Positions 19,246-29,296 of a stretch of 64,000 bases of DNA are shown here, piece by piece. Within the stretch, counting starts at the first letter, position 1. Every line of letters begins with the position of its first letter. The position numbers and the translations under genes are program-made. The stretch is taken from assembly GCA_013697055.1 (NCBI GenBank), contig JACCXK010000101.1, positions 35,055 through 99,054 of the forward strand, given 5' to 3'. The notes under the pieces are model-generated. The model searched no databases, had not been told where the DNA came from, and saw only the letters and a program-made list of their open reading frames with translations. This DNA comes from Alphaproteobacteria bacterium (GTDB taxonomy: Bacteria > Pseudomonadota > Alphaproteobacteria > Micropepsales > Micropepsaceae).

Positions 19246-21330
19246 TTACGCCGCCATTCTGTTCACTTGGGTGCGCGGAAGTTCCACCGTCACCGTGGTT
19301 CCGATCTCTTCCTGGCTTTCGATGCGCAAGACGCCGCCATGCTGCGCCACCAGCGCCTTGACCAGCGCCAGGCCCAGACCGGTGCCTTCGCGCGCCAGCA
19401 TGGGATCGTTGGAGGCCTGTTCAAACGCCTCGCCGATGCGCGACAGGATATTGGCGGGGATACCGATGCCGGTGTCGCGGACCTTGAGCACCATCCGGTC
19501 GCCCTGGACGGCGGCAGTGACTTCCACCGTGCCGCCCTTGCGCGTGAACTTCACCGCGTTGGACATCAGGTTGAGCAGGATCTGCTTGCAGGCGCGGGGA
19601 TCGGCGGTCAGCAGCATCGGGCCTTCGGCCATGGTCTTGACCAGGGTGACATCGCCGCCATCGGCGCGCCGCTTGGTCAGGCGCAGGCAATAGTCAACCG
19701 TCTCCTCCATATTGACCTCGTGCAGGTCGATGGAGAATTTCCCCGCCTCGATCTTGGCCAGGTCCAGTATGTCCGACACCAGGTTGAGCAGGTGATTGCC
19801 CGACTCGTTGATCAGCCCGGCGTATTCTTCATAACCCGTGTGCATCGGCCCGAAGATCTTGTGCTGCATCATGTCGGAAAAACCGATGATGGCGTTCAGC
19901 GGCGTGCGCAGTTCGTGGCTCATATTGGCGAGAAATTCTGACTTGACCCGGTTGGAGGTTTCGGCCGTTTCCTGCGCGACGCGGCTGTTCACCAGTTCCT
20001 TTTCCAGCTTGATGCGCTCGATCGAGGAGTCGCGGAACAGCTTGAGGGCGCCGGCGAACTGGCCGATCTCGTCATGGCGATGGCCGAACGGGATTTCGGT
20101 GCGCAAGCTGCCGCCGGCGATAGCCTCCATGCTGCGGGTGATGGCGCGCAAGGGGCGGATTACGCCCCACATCAGGTAGATGGCGGCGAAGCTGGCCAAT
20201 GCGATGGAGGCCAGCATCAGGGCGATGGCGATGGTGAAATTTTCCTGGGCGGCCTGGTACTGCGTCTCCGCATAGGCCTCGGTGAGATCGAGCGCGGTGC
20301 TGGACACCTCCATCAGCGAAGCGACGCCTCGGTTCGAGAGGCGCACCCATTCCTCGGTATAGACCGGAGAAGGCTTGCCCGACGCCAGCGCATCGACCAC
20401 TTCGCTTCGCCAGGCGATGTACTCGGTGAAATACAGCCAATGGGCGCGGGCCACCGCCGCCTTCATCTGCGGCGGAAATTCCGGCAGCCGGGCGTCATCG
20501 GCCACGATAGTCCAGGAGGCGGCGACCCGCCCCTGGAGCTCTGCGAACAGCTGCAGCGTCTTGGGGCTGGGCGTTCCGCCGGCCAGGATGGCGCTCATGA
20601 TGGCATGGCGATCGGTGCCGGCGTCGCCACGCGCCTGCCATGCGATGTCGTTGACCCGCAGCATTTCGTTGATCAAGGGTGCGGCGGACGAGATGCTGCG
20701 CGACAGCGAGTTGGACTTGCGGTTCATCTGCCCCAGCAAAGTGGCGACCAGGCTCAGGCGGTGCTCGATCAGCTGTGGGGAGCGTTGGTCCAGCGGCCGG
20801 GCGATGGCATCCAGGATCACGGGAAACAGTGCCTCATACTCCGCCTCCTGTTCCAAGATCTCGGCATAGCCGGAGGTGAGCTTGTTGGCGGCATGCAGCT
20901 TCAGATGGGTGAAGGTCGCCTTGGTGCGGGCGTGCAGCGCCACGATCTGGGCGATGGTCTCTCGGCGGGCGGGAATGGCCCTTTCCATGGCCAGGTCCAG
21001 GCTGCCGCCTTCCACCCGCAACGCCTGCTGTGCCGACAGCATGTCGCGCTTGACGGTGACGATGGAAAGAATGCGGTCCGCGTCGCGCTGGCGCTCAAAG
21101 GCCGCGTTGGCGAAAATCGCGAACACCGAAACCAGAACCACCACCAAAAGGCCGGTGATGACGGTCAAAATTCTCGACAAGGAATGATTCAAGTGACGCC
21201 CCGCAACGGACGCTGAGTTTAACGGAGCAAAGGTGAGGGGAGCCTTAAAGATTGCCGCATGGCAACATCGGTGGAGACCCCGAAAAACGGCGTTAGCAAA
21301 AGGTAAATCCTCACCGCGGGCGCGACGCAA
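19246..21330 (-). CDS. Membrane sensor histidine kinase (HAMP-HisKA-HATPase)
   Basis: SEFLANMSHELRTPLNAIIGFSDMMQ; VKFTRKGGTVEV; DTGIGIP; GTGLGLALVKALVAQHGG; true start probably downstream of the ORF start. Confidence 0.93.
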   Translation of the reverse strand: MRRARGEDLPFANAVFRGLHRCCHAAIFKAPLTFAPLNSASVAGRHLNHSLSRILTVITGLLVVVLVSVFAIFANAAFERQRDADRILSIVTVKRDMLSAQQALRVEGGSLDLAMERAIPARRETIAQIVALHARTKATFTHLKLHAANKLTSGYAEILEQEAEYEALFPVILDAIARPLDQRSPQLIEHRLSLVATLLGQMNRKSNSLSRSISSAAPLINEMLRVNDIAWQARGDAGTDRHAIMSAILAGGTPSPKTLQLFAELQGRVAASWTIVADDARLPEFPPQMKAAVARAHWLYFTEYIAWRSEVVDALASGKPSPVYTEEWVRLSNRGVASLMEVSSTALDLTEAYAETQYQAAQENFTIAIALMLASIALASFAAIYLMWGVIRPLRAITRSMEAIAGGSLRTEIPFGHRHDEIGQFAGALKLFRDSSIERIKLEKELVNSRVAQETAETSNRVKSEFLANMSHELRTPLNAIIGFSDMMQHKIFGPMHTGYEEYAGLINESGNHLLNLVSDILDLAKIEAGKFSIDLHEVNMEETVDYCLRLTKRRADGGDVTLVKTMAEGPMLLTADPRACKQILLNLMSNAVKFTRKGGTVEVTAAVQGDRMVLKVRDTGIGIPANILSRIGEAFEQASNDPMLAREGTGLGLALVKALVAQHGGVLRIESQEEIGTTVTVELPRTQVNRMAA

Positions 21331-21417
21331 GCATGTCCGGCGGAGCCTGAAACCTCAGGCCGCATTGCTTGCGGTGGCCGCATCGGCGTAGACCGGTATT
21401 TTCACGAAAGACGCATA

Positions 21418-22575
21418 TTGGCCCGCGATTCCCATCCCGATCTGGTTCACTTCGCGCTGGCGGTGGGTGGCTTTGCCATCGGCACCACCGAATTCGCCAC
21501 CATGAGCCTCTTGCCGTATTTTGCGCGCGATCTGGGCATAGCTGCGCCGGTGGCCGGCCATGTCATCAGCGCCTATGCTCTTGGTGTGGTGCTGGGCGCG
21601 CCGCTGATCGCGGTACTGGCGGCCAAACTGCCCCGCCGCACCTTGCTGATCGGGCTGATGCTGCTGTTCGCCCTGGGCAATGGCCTGACGGGGCTGGTGC
21701 CGTCCTATCACGCCATGCTGTTGCTGCGCTTCATCAGCGGCTTGCCGCATGGCGCCTATTTCGGGGTGGCCATGCTGGTGGCGGCGTCCCTGGTGCCGCA
21801 GGAGCGGCGCGCCCAAGCTTCGGCGCGGGTGCTGATGGGCCTGACGGTGGCCACCATCATCGGCGTTCCATGCGCCAACTGGCTGGGGCAAGCGATCGGC
21901 TGGCGCTGGTGCTTCGGCATCGTGGCGGTCCTAGCGCTGTTGACGGCCACTCTGGTGGCGCTGTTCGCGCCGCGCCAGCCGCCGAAGCCGGACGCCAGCG
22001 CGATGACCGAGCTGGCGGCGCTGGGCAATCGCGATGTGTGGCTGACTCTCGCCATCGGCGCCATCGGTTTCGGCGGCTTCTTCGCCATCTATACCTATCT
22101 GGCCGACACGCTTTTGACGGTCACGCACATGTCCGAGAGCTTGACGCCGCTGGTCTTTGCCATTTTCGGCGCCGGCATGATGACAGGGCTGGTGGTGGTG
22201 CCGCGCTTTGCCCATGGCCGGGTGATGCGGGTCGCAGGGCTGTGCCTGTTGTGGTTCGCCGCCACCATGGCGCTGTATTCTTTCGCGACCGGTAATGCCT
22301 GGACCATCACCCTCAGCGTATTCTTGATCGGCCTGGGCGGGGCGCTGGGTCCGATCTTGCAGACGCGGCTGATGGACGTGGCGGGCAAGGCGCAGACCCT
22401 GGCGGCGGCGCTCAATCATTCCGCCTTCAACTTCGCCAATGCACTGGGGCCGCTTGTGGGCGGCATCGCCATCGCGCATGGGTTGGGCCTATCGTCTACC
22501 GGCCTGGTCGGGAGTTCGCTGGCGCTGGCGGGTCTGGCGATCTGGGCGGTGGCGCTAAAGATAGGGCATCAATAG
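21418..22575 (+). CDS. MFS transporter
   Basis: ALAVGGFAIGTTEFATMSLLPYFARDLGIAAPVAGHVISAYALGVVLGAPLIA; about 12 hydrophobic segments. Confidence 0.9.
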   Translation: MARDSHPDLVHFALAVGGFAIGTTEFATMSLLPYFARDLGIAAPVAGHVISAYALGVVLGAPLIAVLAAKLPRRTLLIGLMLLFALGNGLTGLVPSYHAMLLLRFISGLPHGAYFGVAMLVAASLVPQERRAQASARVLMGLTVATIIGVPCANWLGQAIGWRWCFGIVAVLALLTATLVALFAPRQPPKPDASAMTELAALGNRDVWLTLAIGAIGFGGFFAIYTYLADTLLTVTHMSESLTPLVFAIFGAGMMTGLVVVPRFAHGRVMRVAGLCLLWFAATMALYSFATGNAWTITLSVFLIGLGGALGPILQTRLMDVAGKAQTLAAALNHSAFNFANALGPLVGGIAIAHGLGLSSTGLVGSSLALAGLAIWAVALKIGHQ

Positions 22576-23985
22576 CCTTGCCGCGGCATTGCGCAGCCGC
22601 AGCCATACACGCTCGGCCACCAGCATATCCGGATCCAGGACCATGCCACGGGCGGTGCGGGTGTCGATCAGCGCGTCCAGCCGCGCCGTGAAATCCTTGT
22701 CGATGATCTCCAGGTCGAACTCGAAATTCAGACGGAAGCTGCGCGCATCCCAGTTGGAACTGCCGATCAGCGACCATTCCCCGTCCACCGTGCACAATTT
22801 GGTGTGATCGAAAGGCGGCGGATGGGTGATGATGGTGGCGCGGACATGGCGGAAGAAACGCAGATGCCCGCGCATCGCCCATTGCATCACCCGCTGGTTG
22901 CTGTTGGCGGGAAGCACGATTTCCACCGTTACGCCGCGCAGGCCCGCCTGCTGAATGGCGAATTGCAGGCTGGAATCCGGCAAAAAATACGGCGTGACGA
23001 TGCGCACCCGCTTTTGCGCCAAGGTCAGCGCAGCGCCCAGCAGCGCTTCCAGGCGATAGATGTCGGCGTCCGGGCCCGAGCGCAGCCCGCGCGAGAAGGC
23101 GCTGCCTTGCGCAGAAAGATCAGGCCACCAGCAGTCCTCATCCAGAGTCTCGTCGGTGGTGAAGTGCCAGTCGCGGGCAAAGCCGTCCATCACGATCTTG
23201 ACCGCGGGGCCGGTAACGCGGAAATGCACGTCCTGGATGCGGCGCTCGCCCGACAGACGGGCGGAATTTTCCGCCCCGATATTGATGCCGCCGACAAAGC
23301 CCATGCGGCCATCGACAATCAACAGCTTGCGGTGATTGCGCATGTTGAGGAAGGGCATGCGCCACGGCAACCAAGTGTGCAGGAAGCGCGCCGCGACCAC
23401 CCCGCCGCGCTTCATGCGGTAATAGATGGTGGGGAAGAGGTAACCGGCGCCCACGCTGTCCAGCAGCACCCGCACCATCACGCCGCGTTGCGCCGCGGCG
23501 ACCAGCGCTTCGGCGAATTCCTGCCCGGCTGCGTCGTTGCGGAAGATATAGGAGCTCATGGCGATGCAGGTCTTCGCCTCACGGATCGCCGCCAGCATCG
23601 GGGGATAAGCCGCGTCGCCACCCTCCAATATGTCCAGCGCATTGCCCTTGGTCAGCGCGCATTGGGTGATGATTTCGCTGACATCGGAAAGCTGCGCGAT
23701 ATGAGGTGCCGCGTCCGGCCGCACCGCGGTCCCGGACAGAGCCTGCTCGTGGTCCAGCCGCAGCTTCAAGGCGCGCCGCGTCACCCGGTTGATGCCCAGC
23801 AGATAATAGAGAATCGATCCCAGGATGGGCGCCAGCCACACCAGCCCGACCCAGCCCAGCGCGCTCCGTACGTCGCTTTTCTTCAGCAGCACGTCGATGG
23901 TGACGATCACCGACAGCAGCAGATAGAGCCCCGCCGCCAGCGCCTGCGCCTGGGGGGACGACCAAAGGGCGGAAAAGGCGAACAT
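22555..23985 (-). CDS. cls: Cardiolipin synthase (phospholipase D family)
   Basis: Two HxK motifs: NHRKLLIVDGRMGFVGGINIG and DHTKLCTVDGEWSLIGSSNWDARSFRLNFE; start assigned at MFAFSA. Confidence 0.93.
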   Translation of the reverse strand: MFAFSALWSSPQAQALAAGLYLLLSVIVTIDVLLKKSDVRSALGWVGLVWLAPILGSILYYLLGINRVTRRALKLRLDHEQALSGTAVRPDAAPHIAQLSDVSEIITQCALTKGNALDILEGGDAAYPPMLAAIREAKTCIAMSSYIFRNDAAGQEFAEALVAAAQRGVMVRVLLDSVGAGYLFPTIYYRMKRGGVVAARFLHTWLPWRMPFLNMRNHRKLLIVDGRMGFVGGINIGAENSARLSGERRIQDVHFRVTGPAVKIVMDGFARDWHFTTDETLDEDCWWPDLSAQGSAFSRGLRSGPDADIYRLEALLGAALTLAQKRVRIVTPYFLPDSSLQFAIQQAGLRGVTVEIVLPANSNQRVMQWAMRGHLRFFRHVRATIITHPPPFDHTKLCTVDGEWSLIGSSNWDARSFRLNFEFDLEIIDKDFTARLDALIDTRTARGMVLDPDMLVAERVWLRLRNAAARLLMPYL

Positions 23986-24070
23986 GGACCCCGGACCGGT
24001 TTTTCTTATGCTGGCAAGACTATAGACGATTTGATGTGAAACCAGTTCCCGATTTGCCGGTTTAAACAGT

Positions 24071-24766
24071 ATGGCGCCCAATTTTCCCAATCAATCCGGT
24101 GCCGGCCGGCTGCGTGTGCTGAGCTGGAATCTGCTGCGCCGCGTCGGCGCCGGCGTCGAAGATGTCGCCAAGCTGGTCAAGACCCATCATCCCGATCTTT
24201 TGCTGCTGCAGGAATGCACCGAGGAGATCATGTGCCTGCCGACCCTGGTGGGCGGGCATTTCTTCCGCCATCCCATGCAGTCGCGCATCTACGGCCTGGC
24301 AGCCTGGAGCCCGCATCCCTTTCCGCAGTCCACCGCCATCCGCTTGCCTTATTCGATCCTGCCGGGCCGGGTGCCGCCGCGCCTGGCGCAGATCATTGCC
24401 TTCCACGGCATCACCATCGCCAATGTGCATCTCAGCCATGGCCAGTTTCTCAACCGCTTCCAGCTGCGCCACATCATGGAGCAGATGGACGGCCCCGCCG
24501 CCATCATCGGCGACTTCAATGCCGTGGGTCCGGTGGGCTTCCAGGGCTTCTCGGATATCGGTCCGCGCCGGCGCACCCATCGCGCCGGCAACATCCTCGC
24601 GCTGAGGCTGGACCGCTGCATCGCGCGGGGGCTGGTGTGTTCGGCCTCGGAAGTGCTGGAGAAGGGTCGCAGCGATCATCACCCCATGGTGCTGGACATG
24701 CGGGTGGATATGGACTTCGTGACTCCGCCGATGGAAGAACTGGGGCTGGTCGGCGTCACGATTTAA
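24071..24766 (+). CDS. Endonuclease/exonuclease/phosphatase family protein
   Basis: LRVLSWNLLRRVG, LLLLQECTEEI, AIIGDFNAVGPVG, GRSDHHPMVLDM. Confidence 0.9.
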   Translation: MAPNFPNQSGAGRLRVLSWNLLRRVGAGVEDVAKLVKTHHPDLLLLQECTEEIMCLPTLVGGHFFRHPMQSRIYGLAAWSPHPFPQSTAIRLPYSILPGRVPPRLAQIIAFHGITIANVHLSHGQFLNRFQLRHIMEQMDGPAAIIGDFNAVGPVGFQGFSDIGPRRRTHRAGNILALRLDRCIARGLVCSASEVLEKGRSDHHPMVLDMRVDMDFVTPPMEELGLVGVTI

Positions 24767-25860
24767 AGTGACAATTCCGCCGCTGTCTTTTCCAAATTGG
24801 CTGCCGTGTTCGCCAGCATCTCGGCCAGCGGGCGTTCGCGCCTGTTGATCGAGTAAGCGGCTTTCAGGCCGATCGCCTTGACCTGTTCCGGCGAGGCTGA
24901 CAGCTTGCCGCAAAAAGCGATCACGGGTTTTCCACCGCTGCGGCCGCACAGTCCCTGGATCAATTTGCCTTGCGCGCTCTGGCCGTCGAGATGGCCTTCG
25001 CCGGTGATGATCAGATCGGCTCTGGCCGCCGCGGCCTCGAAGCCCGTCATGTCCAGCACCACCTCGATGCCGCGCCGCAGCTGCGCGCCCAAAAAAGCCA
25101 CCGCGCCATAGCCCAGGCCACCGGCGGCGCCGGCGCCGGGAATGTCGGCCACGTCGCGTCCGGTTTGCGCCTTCGCCACTTCGGCGACATGCTTCAAGCC
25201 TTCATCCAATTTCGCCAGCACGTCATCGCTGCCGCCTTTCTGGCGGCCATAGATCCAGGCCGCGCCCTCGCGCCCGAACAGGGGATTGGTAACGTCGCAC
25301 AGCACGTCCATGGTTTCGAACGGCGGCTCGGCCGAGACCAGCCGCACAATATCCTTCATGTGACCGCCGTCCGGCGTCACCGGCTGATTGTTGGCATCCA
25401 GGAAGCTCCAGCCCAGTGCCGCCGCGGCGCCGATGCCGGCATCATTGGTGGCGCTGCCGCCGATGGCGAGCAGGGCGCGTTTGGCCCCCCGCGCGCGCGC
25501 ATCGGCCAGCAATTGCCCGGTGCCGGTGGTCGAAGTCACCAAAGGATCGCGTTCGTCCTGGGTCAGCAATTGCAGCCCCGACGCCCGCGCCATTTCCACC
25601 ACCGCCGTGGCGCCGTCGGCCGACAGGCCATAGCGCGCCATTACCGGCCGCCCCAGGGGATCGCAGGCCTTGATCTCGATCCATTCCAGCTTCAGCGCCT
25701 GGCCCAGCACGTCCAGCAGGCCTTCGCCGCCGTCGGACAGGGGCATCTCGGTAATGACCGCGCTCGCGTGGCTTTTGCGTAATCCGGTCGCGATGGCCCG
25801 GCACACCGCATCGGCGGGCAGGGCGTCCTTGAAGGAGTCGCAGGCGACCAGAATGTTCAT
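24763..25860 (-). CDS. Glycerate kinase
   Basis: MNILVACDSFKDALPADAVCRAIATGL; EMPLSDGGEGLLDVL; AIGGSATNDAGIGAAAALG; ITGEGHLDGQSAQGK. Confidence 0.95.
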   Translation of the reverse strand: MNILVACDSFKDALPADAVCRAIATGLRKSHASAVITEMPLSDGGEGLLDVLGQALKLEWIEIKACDPLGRPVMARYGLSADGATAVVEMARASGLQLLTQDERDPLVTSTTGTGQLLADARARGAKRALLAIGGSATNDAGIGAAAALGWSFLDANNQPVTPDGGHMKDIVRLVSAEPPFETMDVLCDVTNPLFGREGAAWIYGRQKGGSDDVLAKLDEGLKHVAEVAKAQTGRDVADIPGAGAAGGLGYGAVAFLGAQLRRGIEVVLDMTGFEAAAARADLIITGEGHLDGQSAQGKLIQGLCGRSGGKPVIAFCGKLSASPEQVKAIGLKAAYSINRRERPLAEMLANTAANLEKTAAELSL

Positions 25861-25889
25861 GCCAATAAGCGCAATCCGAAAACCCGAGG

Positions 25890-25918
25890 GGATTGTCGGG
25901 CAAATTGCGCGACAATCC
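25890..25918. repeat. Inverted repeat in the divergent glycerate kinase / FGE-like intergenic region
   Basis: GGATTGTCG-N11-CGACAATCC. Confidence 0.6.
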
Positions 25919-25928
25919 AAGACTCCAG

Positions 25929-25950
25929 GCGCGATCCAATTGGATCGCGC
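25929..25950. repeat. Perfect 22-bp palindrome
   Basis: GCGCGATCCAATTGGATCGCGC. Confidence 0.75.
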
Positions 25951-25975
25951 TTGGGAACCATGATTTGATGGCGCC

Positions 25976-26878
25976 ATGAAATTTCGCATTGCCGCAATAT
26001 TGGTCGCGTGCCTGCTTCTGGGCGGGCAGAAGGCCCAGGAAAAGGTCCAGGACCGCAGCTTCACCGAATGCCCCGAATGCCCCCAGATGGTGGGCATTCC
26101 GGCGGGCAAATTCCTGATGGGCAGCCCGTCGCATGAACCGGGGCGGTTCGATTCCGAAGGCCCGCAACACCTGGTCACGGTGAAAGCCTTCGCCCTGGCG
26201 AAATATCCCGTCACCAGCGAGCAGTTTCTCGCCTTTCTGGGGGCCACCCGCTACCAGCCGCAGCCCTGCAATCCGTTGCTGGGTCTGGGCTGGAAGCAAC
26301 TGCATCGCGGCCAGGCGGCGACGCCCACCGATGTCGAGCCGCCGCGCTGGCCGGCGGTGTGCCTGGACTGGAAGGACGCGGAGGCGTTCGTCGCCTGGAT
26401 CAACACAAAGGCGCGGGCCGCCCATCCGGAGATCGGCGCCCGCAATCCCTACCGCCTGCCCAGCGAGGCGGAATGGGAATATGCCGCCCGCGCCGGCACC
26501 AGCACGTCGCGCTGGTGGGGCAATGATGTCGGCGGCGGCCATGCCAACTGCAATGGCTGCGGCAGCGAATGGGACAACAAGCTGCTGGGGCGGGTGGACG
26601 CCTTCGACAGCAATGCCTTCGGCCTGTCGGGCATGTTGGGCAATGCCTGGGAATGGACCGCTGACTGCTGGCACCCCAGCTATGTCGGCGCGCCCAGTGA
26701 CGGCCGCGCCTGGACCGACAGTTTCTGCATCCGCCACGCCATTCGCGGCGGCGCCTGGAACAACATTCCCATCTTTGTGCGCAGCGCAGCCCGGGTGGCG
26801 GCGGCGGAAGACGGCGCCGACCAGGATTATGACTATTCGACGCTCACAGGCTTTCGCGTGGCGCGCGATTTGCCATAG
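25976..26878 (+). CDS. Formylglycine-generating-enzyme (SUMF1) family protein with signal peptide
   Basis: MVGIPAGKFLMGSPSHEPGRFDSEGPQHLVTVKAFALAKYPVTSEQF; RLPSEAEWEYAARAGT; GNAWEWTADCW; RGGAWNN. Confidence 0.92.
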   Translation: MKFRIAAILVACLLLGGQKAQEKVQDRSFTECPECPQMVGIPAGKFLMGSPSHEPGRFDSEGPQHLVTVKAFALAKYPVTSEQFLAFLGATRYQPQPCNPLLGLGWKQLHRGQAATPTDVEPPRWPAVCLDWKDAEAFVAWINTKARAAHPEIGARNPYRLPSEAEWEYAARAGTSTSRWWGNDVGGGHANCNGCGSEWDNKLLGRVDAFDSNAFGLSGMLGNAWEWTADCWHPSYVGAPSDGRAWTDSFCIRHAIRGGAWNNIPIFVRSAARVAAAEDGADQDYDYSTLTGFRVARDLP

Positions 26879-26912
26879 CCGCTTTCTGCAGGCATGGCGC
26901 TGCTCGGTCGTG

Positions 26913-27503
26913 TCAGGCCCGCTGGGCGCTTCGAAAGTAATTTTGAACCAGGTCAACAGCGGTTTGGTGGAGCGCCGCAGAACCTCGTTGTATGACTGGC
27001 ATGTATCGTTCCATCACCTGAGCTTCACTTACCCCGCTTTCCGACCAGGTCCCACCGCCTGTTAGCGTATTAAGCAGTAGCGGTTGGAAGCGGTCCAAAG
27101 CCTTGGCGAAGGCAGCGGTAGGGGTCTCACCGTTCTCAAATTCCAGCTACAATTCGAGCAGCTCTTTCCCTTGAGAATGAGGCAGCAGCCCGAAAATGCG
27201 CTGAGCCGCATCAAGTTCTGCTTCATGCTGCGCTGTCAGCGCTGCATTGGGGCCGTGTATCGGCGTATCTCCGGCGTCGATCTCTACAATGTCGTGAATG
27301 AGCAGCATCCTTAGGGCGCGACATACGTCAACGGCGCTATCTTGCTCGGCAAACACCAAGGCAAACATTGCCAGATGCCATGAATGTTCCGCCGAGTTTT
27401 CCTTTCGGCTACGGTCGACAAGTGGTGATTGTCGAACCACCGACTTCAGTCGGTCCAGTTCGGTAACGAATGCCAACCGCTTTTCTGTCTCACTCGAAAT
27501 CAT
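26913..27503 (-). pseudogene. HD-domain hydrolase (YfbR-like) interrupted by an in-frame TAG
   Basis: MISSETEKRLAFVTELDRLKSVVRQ...ENSAEHSWHLAM...LLIHDIVEIDAGD...GKELLEL*LEFENGETPTAAFAKALDRFQPLLLN; TAG is the complement of 27147-27149. Confidence 0.85.
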
Positions 27504-27529
27504 TCGACCTCGCTTTGGCCCGACCGCGA

Positions 27530-28633
27530 TTATTTCTTGTTGCGCTCGTCCATCCAGGCATAGACCCGGCGAATGCCGCGCACCTCCGCGCCGACGCTTT
27601 CGATGTCCGGAAAATCCTTGGCGTGTGCGGTCAGGTCCACCCGCCTGGCGGCCTCGTCGGCCAAGACGCCTTGCGCGCGCAGTTTGGCCACCTGGGCCAG
27701 GACATCGGACAGATAGGACTGGAAGGCGGTGATCAGGCCTTTGTCAGTGAAGGGCGCGCCATGGCCGGGCAGGTCGACCGTGAAGTCCAGGCGCTTGAGC
27801 GCGTCCAGGGTCTTCAGCCATTCATCGAAAAAGGCGCTGCCCATGAAGGCAATGCGGCTTTCCATCAGGTCGCCGGTGCAGACGATGCGCTCCCTGGGCA
27901 GGAAGACCACCGTATCGCCGCCGGTATGGCCGCGGCCGAGAAACAGAAGATCGATTTCGCGGCCGCCGCGATAGAGGACAAGCCTGTCCGTATAGGTTAC
28001 ATTTGGCGGCGTGGGTTTGATCTCCTTGATATCCTGCACGAAGGCCCTGGCGGCCGCTTCGGTATCCGCGAGCTTCTTTTGCAGCACGACGCGTTGGCGG
28101 GGATCCTTCTCCGCGGCGAGTTGCTCCCTGAAGCGGTCGATCATCGCCTGGGGCGCATTGCGGGTCGAGCTGCGGAAGGGTTCGTTGTGCAGGATGTCGA
28201 ATTTTTCGATCGCCTGCCGCACATAGTCATGCGCGATGATCTGGACCTCCGGCCCGAAGATCGAGTTTCCGTCGGTGTGGTCATAGTGCCAGTGGGTGTT
28301 GACGACATATCGCACCGGCTTGTCGGTCAGGAGCTTGATGTCCGCCACGAAGGCGCGCGCGGCCGCCGGCGAGGTGCCGCTATCGACAATCACAACGTCA
28401 TCCTTGTTGACGATCACAACTAGGTTGGCGCCGAAGAACGGATTGCTGCCGAAGGGAAATTCGGTGCCGTTGGCTTCCGGCAAGGCGTAATAGACCCCGT
28501 CGGCAATCTTCTGGAATTTGTAGTTCTTGCCCTGGACCACCGGATAGGGCGCGGATGGTTGCGCCTGGGCCGTGCCGGCCCCTAGAAGGCCGGCGCAGAG
28601 TCCCAGAGCGAAGGCGGTTTTGCGCGAATTCAT
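27530..28633 (-). CDS. MBL-fold metallo-hydrolase (secreted)
   Basis: NTHWHYDHTDGNSIFG, FLGRGHTGGDTVVFLPRERIVCTGDL, DLPGHGAPFTDKG. Confidence 0.93.
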   Translation of the reverse strand: MNSRKTAFALGLCAGLLGAGTAQAQPSAPYPVVQGKNYKFQKIADGVYYALPEANGTEFPFGSNPFFGANLVVIVNKDDVVIVDSGTSPAAARAFVADIKLLTDKPVRYVVNTHWHYDHTDGNSIFGPEVQIIAHDYVRQAIEKFDILHNEPFRSSTRNAPQAMIDRFREQLAAEKDPRQRVVLQKKLADTEAAARAFVQDIKEIKPTPPNVTYTDRLVLYRGGREIDLLFLGRGHTGGDTVVFLPRERIVCTGDLMESRIAFMGSAFFDEWLKTLDALKRLDFTVDLPGHGAPFTDKGLITAFQSYLSDVLAQVAKLRAQGVLADEAARRVDLTAHAKDFPDIESVGAEVRGIRRVYAWMDERNKK

Positions 28634-28831
28634 GGCGACCTCTCAGACAGGGGTTGATGATCGTGACGAAAAATCATCCAGCAATTCCCGGCGTTTCTGC
28701 GAGCCGGGGCAGGCCAATCCGCCAGGACGGGCCCGTGCCAGCATTGCATCTTTGCCCAAACGGGAGGACGCTTCGCCCACCACATCAGCCTCGCCATAGC
28801 CTGAACAATAACAAAAAACAGGGAGGAAGAC

Positions 28832-29155
28832 ATGAATGTGATCACCGCTGCCGCACGCGCACTCGCCGTCATTCTGGCCATCGCATCCGCCTTTGTTACA
28901 GCGCCACTGATACCGGCCTTGCTCCTGATTCTGGGCGGTATTGCAGCTCTCAACAACAATGCCGAGAAAAACTCCAAGAACTTCCTGATGACGATTGTCC
29001 TGATCCTGGGCGCCGAATCGCTTTCGGCGATACCGGTCATCGGGGTGACTTTGGCAACGATCTTCGGCTCCCTGGGCACCGCCTTTATCGGTGCATCCTT
29101 CGTCGCCATCGTCGTCACACTCGGCTACCGCTTCAAGCGGGACTGGGTGAAATAG
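28832..29155 (+). CDS. Small membrane protein, hypothetical
   Basis: 107 aa, about three hydrophobic helices; AGGGAGGAAG Shine-Dalgarno. Confidence 0.6.
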   Translation: MNVITAAARALAVILAIASAFVTAPLIPALLLILGGIAALNNNAEKNSKNFLMTIVLILGAESLSAIPVIGVTLATIFGSLGTAFIGASFVAIVVTLGYRFKRDWVK

Positions 29156-29296
29156 CGCTTCCCCAATCGGCCAGACCCTCACGCCCTGCGGCGCGAGAAC
29201 ATGGTTTGATGTCGTGGCGATCGCAGTCTTCCCCCGTCCCGTGGGTGCCGTTATGCTGCGCGCTGTTGGCTGACCGGTTCCCGAGAAGGCCGGCCG

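Noticed and set aside
22804-24039. 411-aa plus-strand ORF opposite cls, with similar long antisense ORFs at 20074-21216 and 41568-42812
   Set aside because: Antisense to confident genes (Cls, histidine kinase, GMC oxidoreductase); no recognisable domains.
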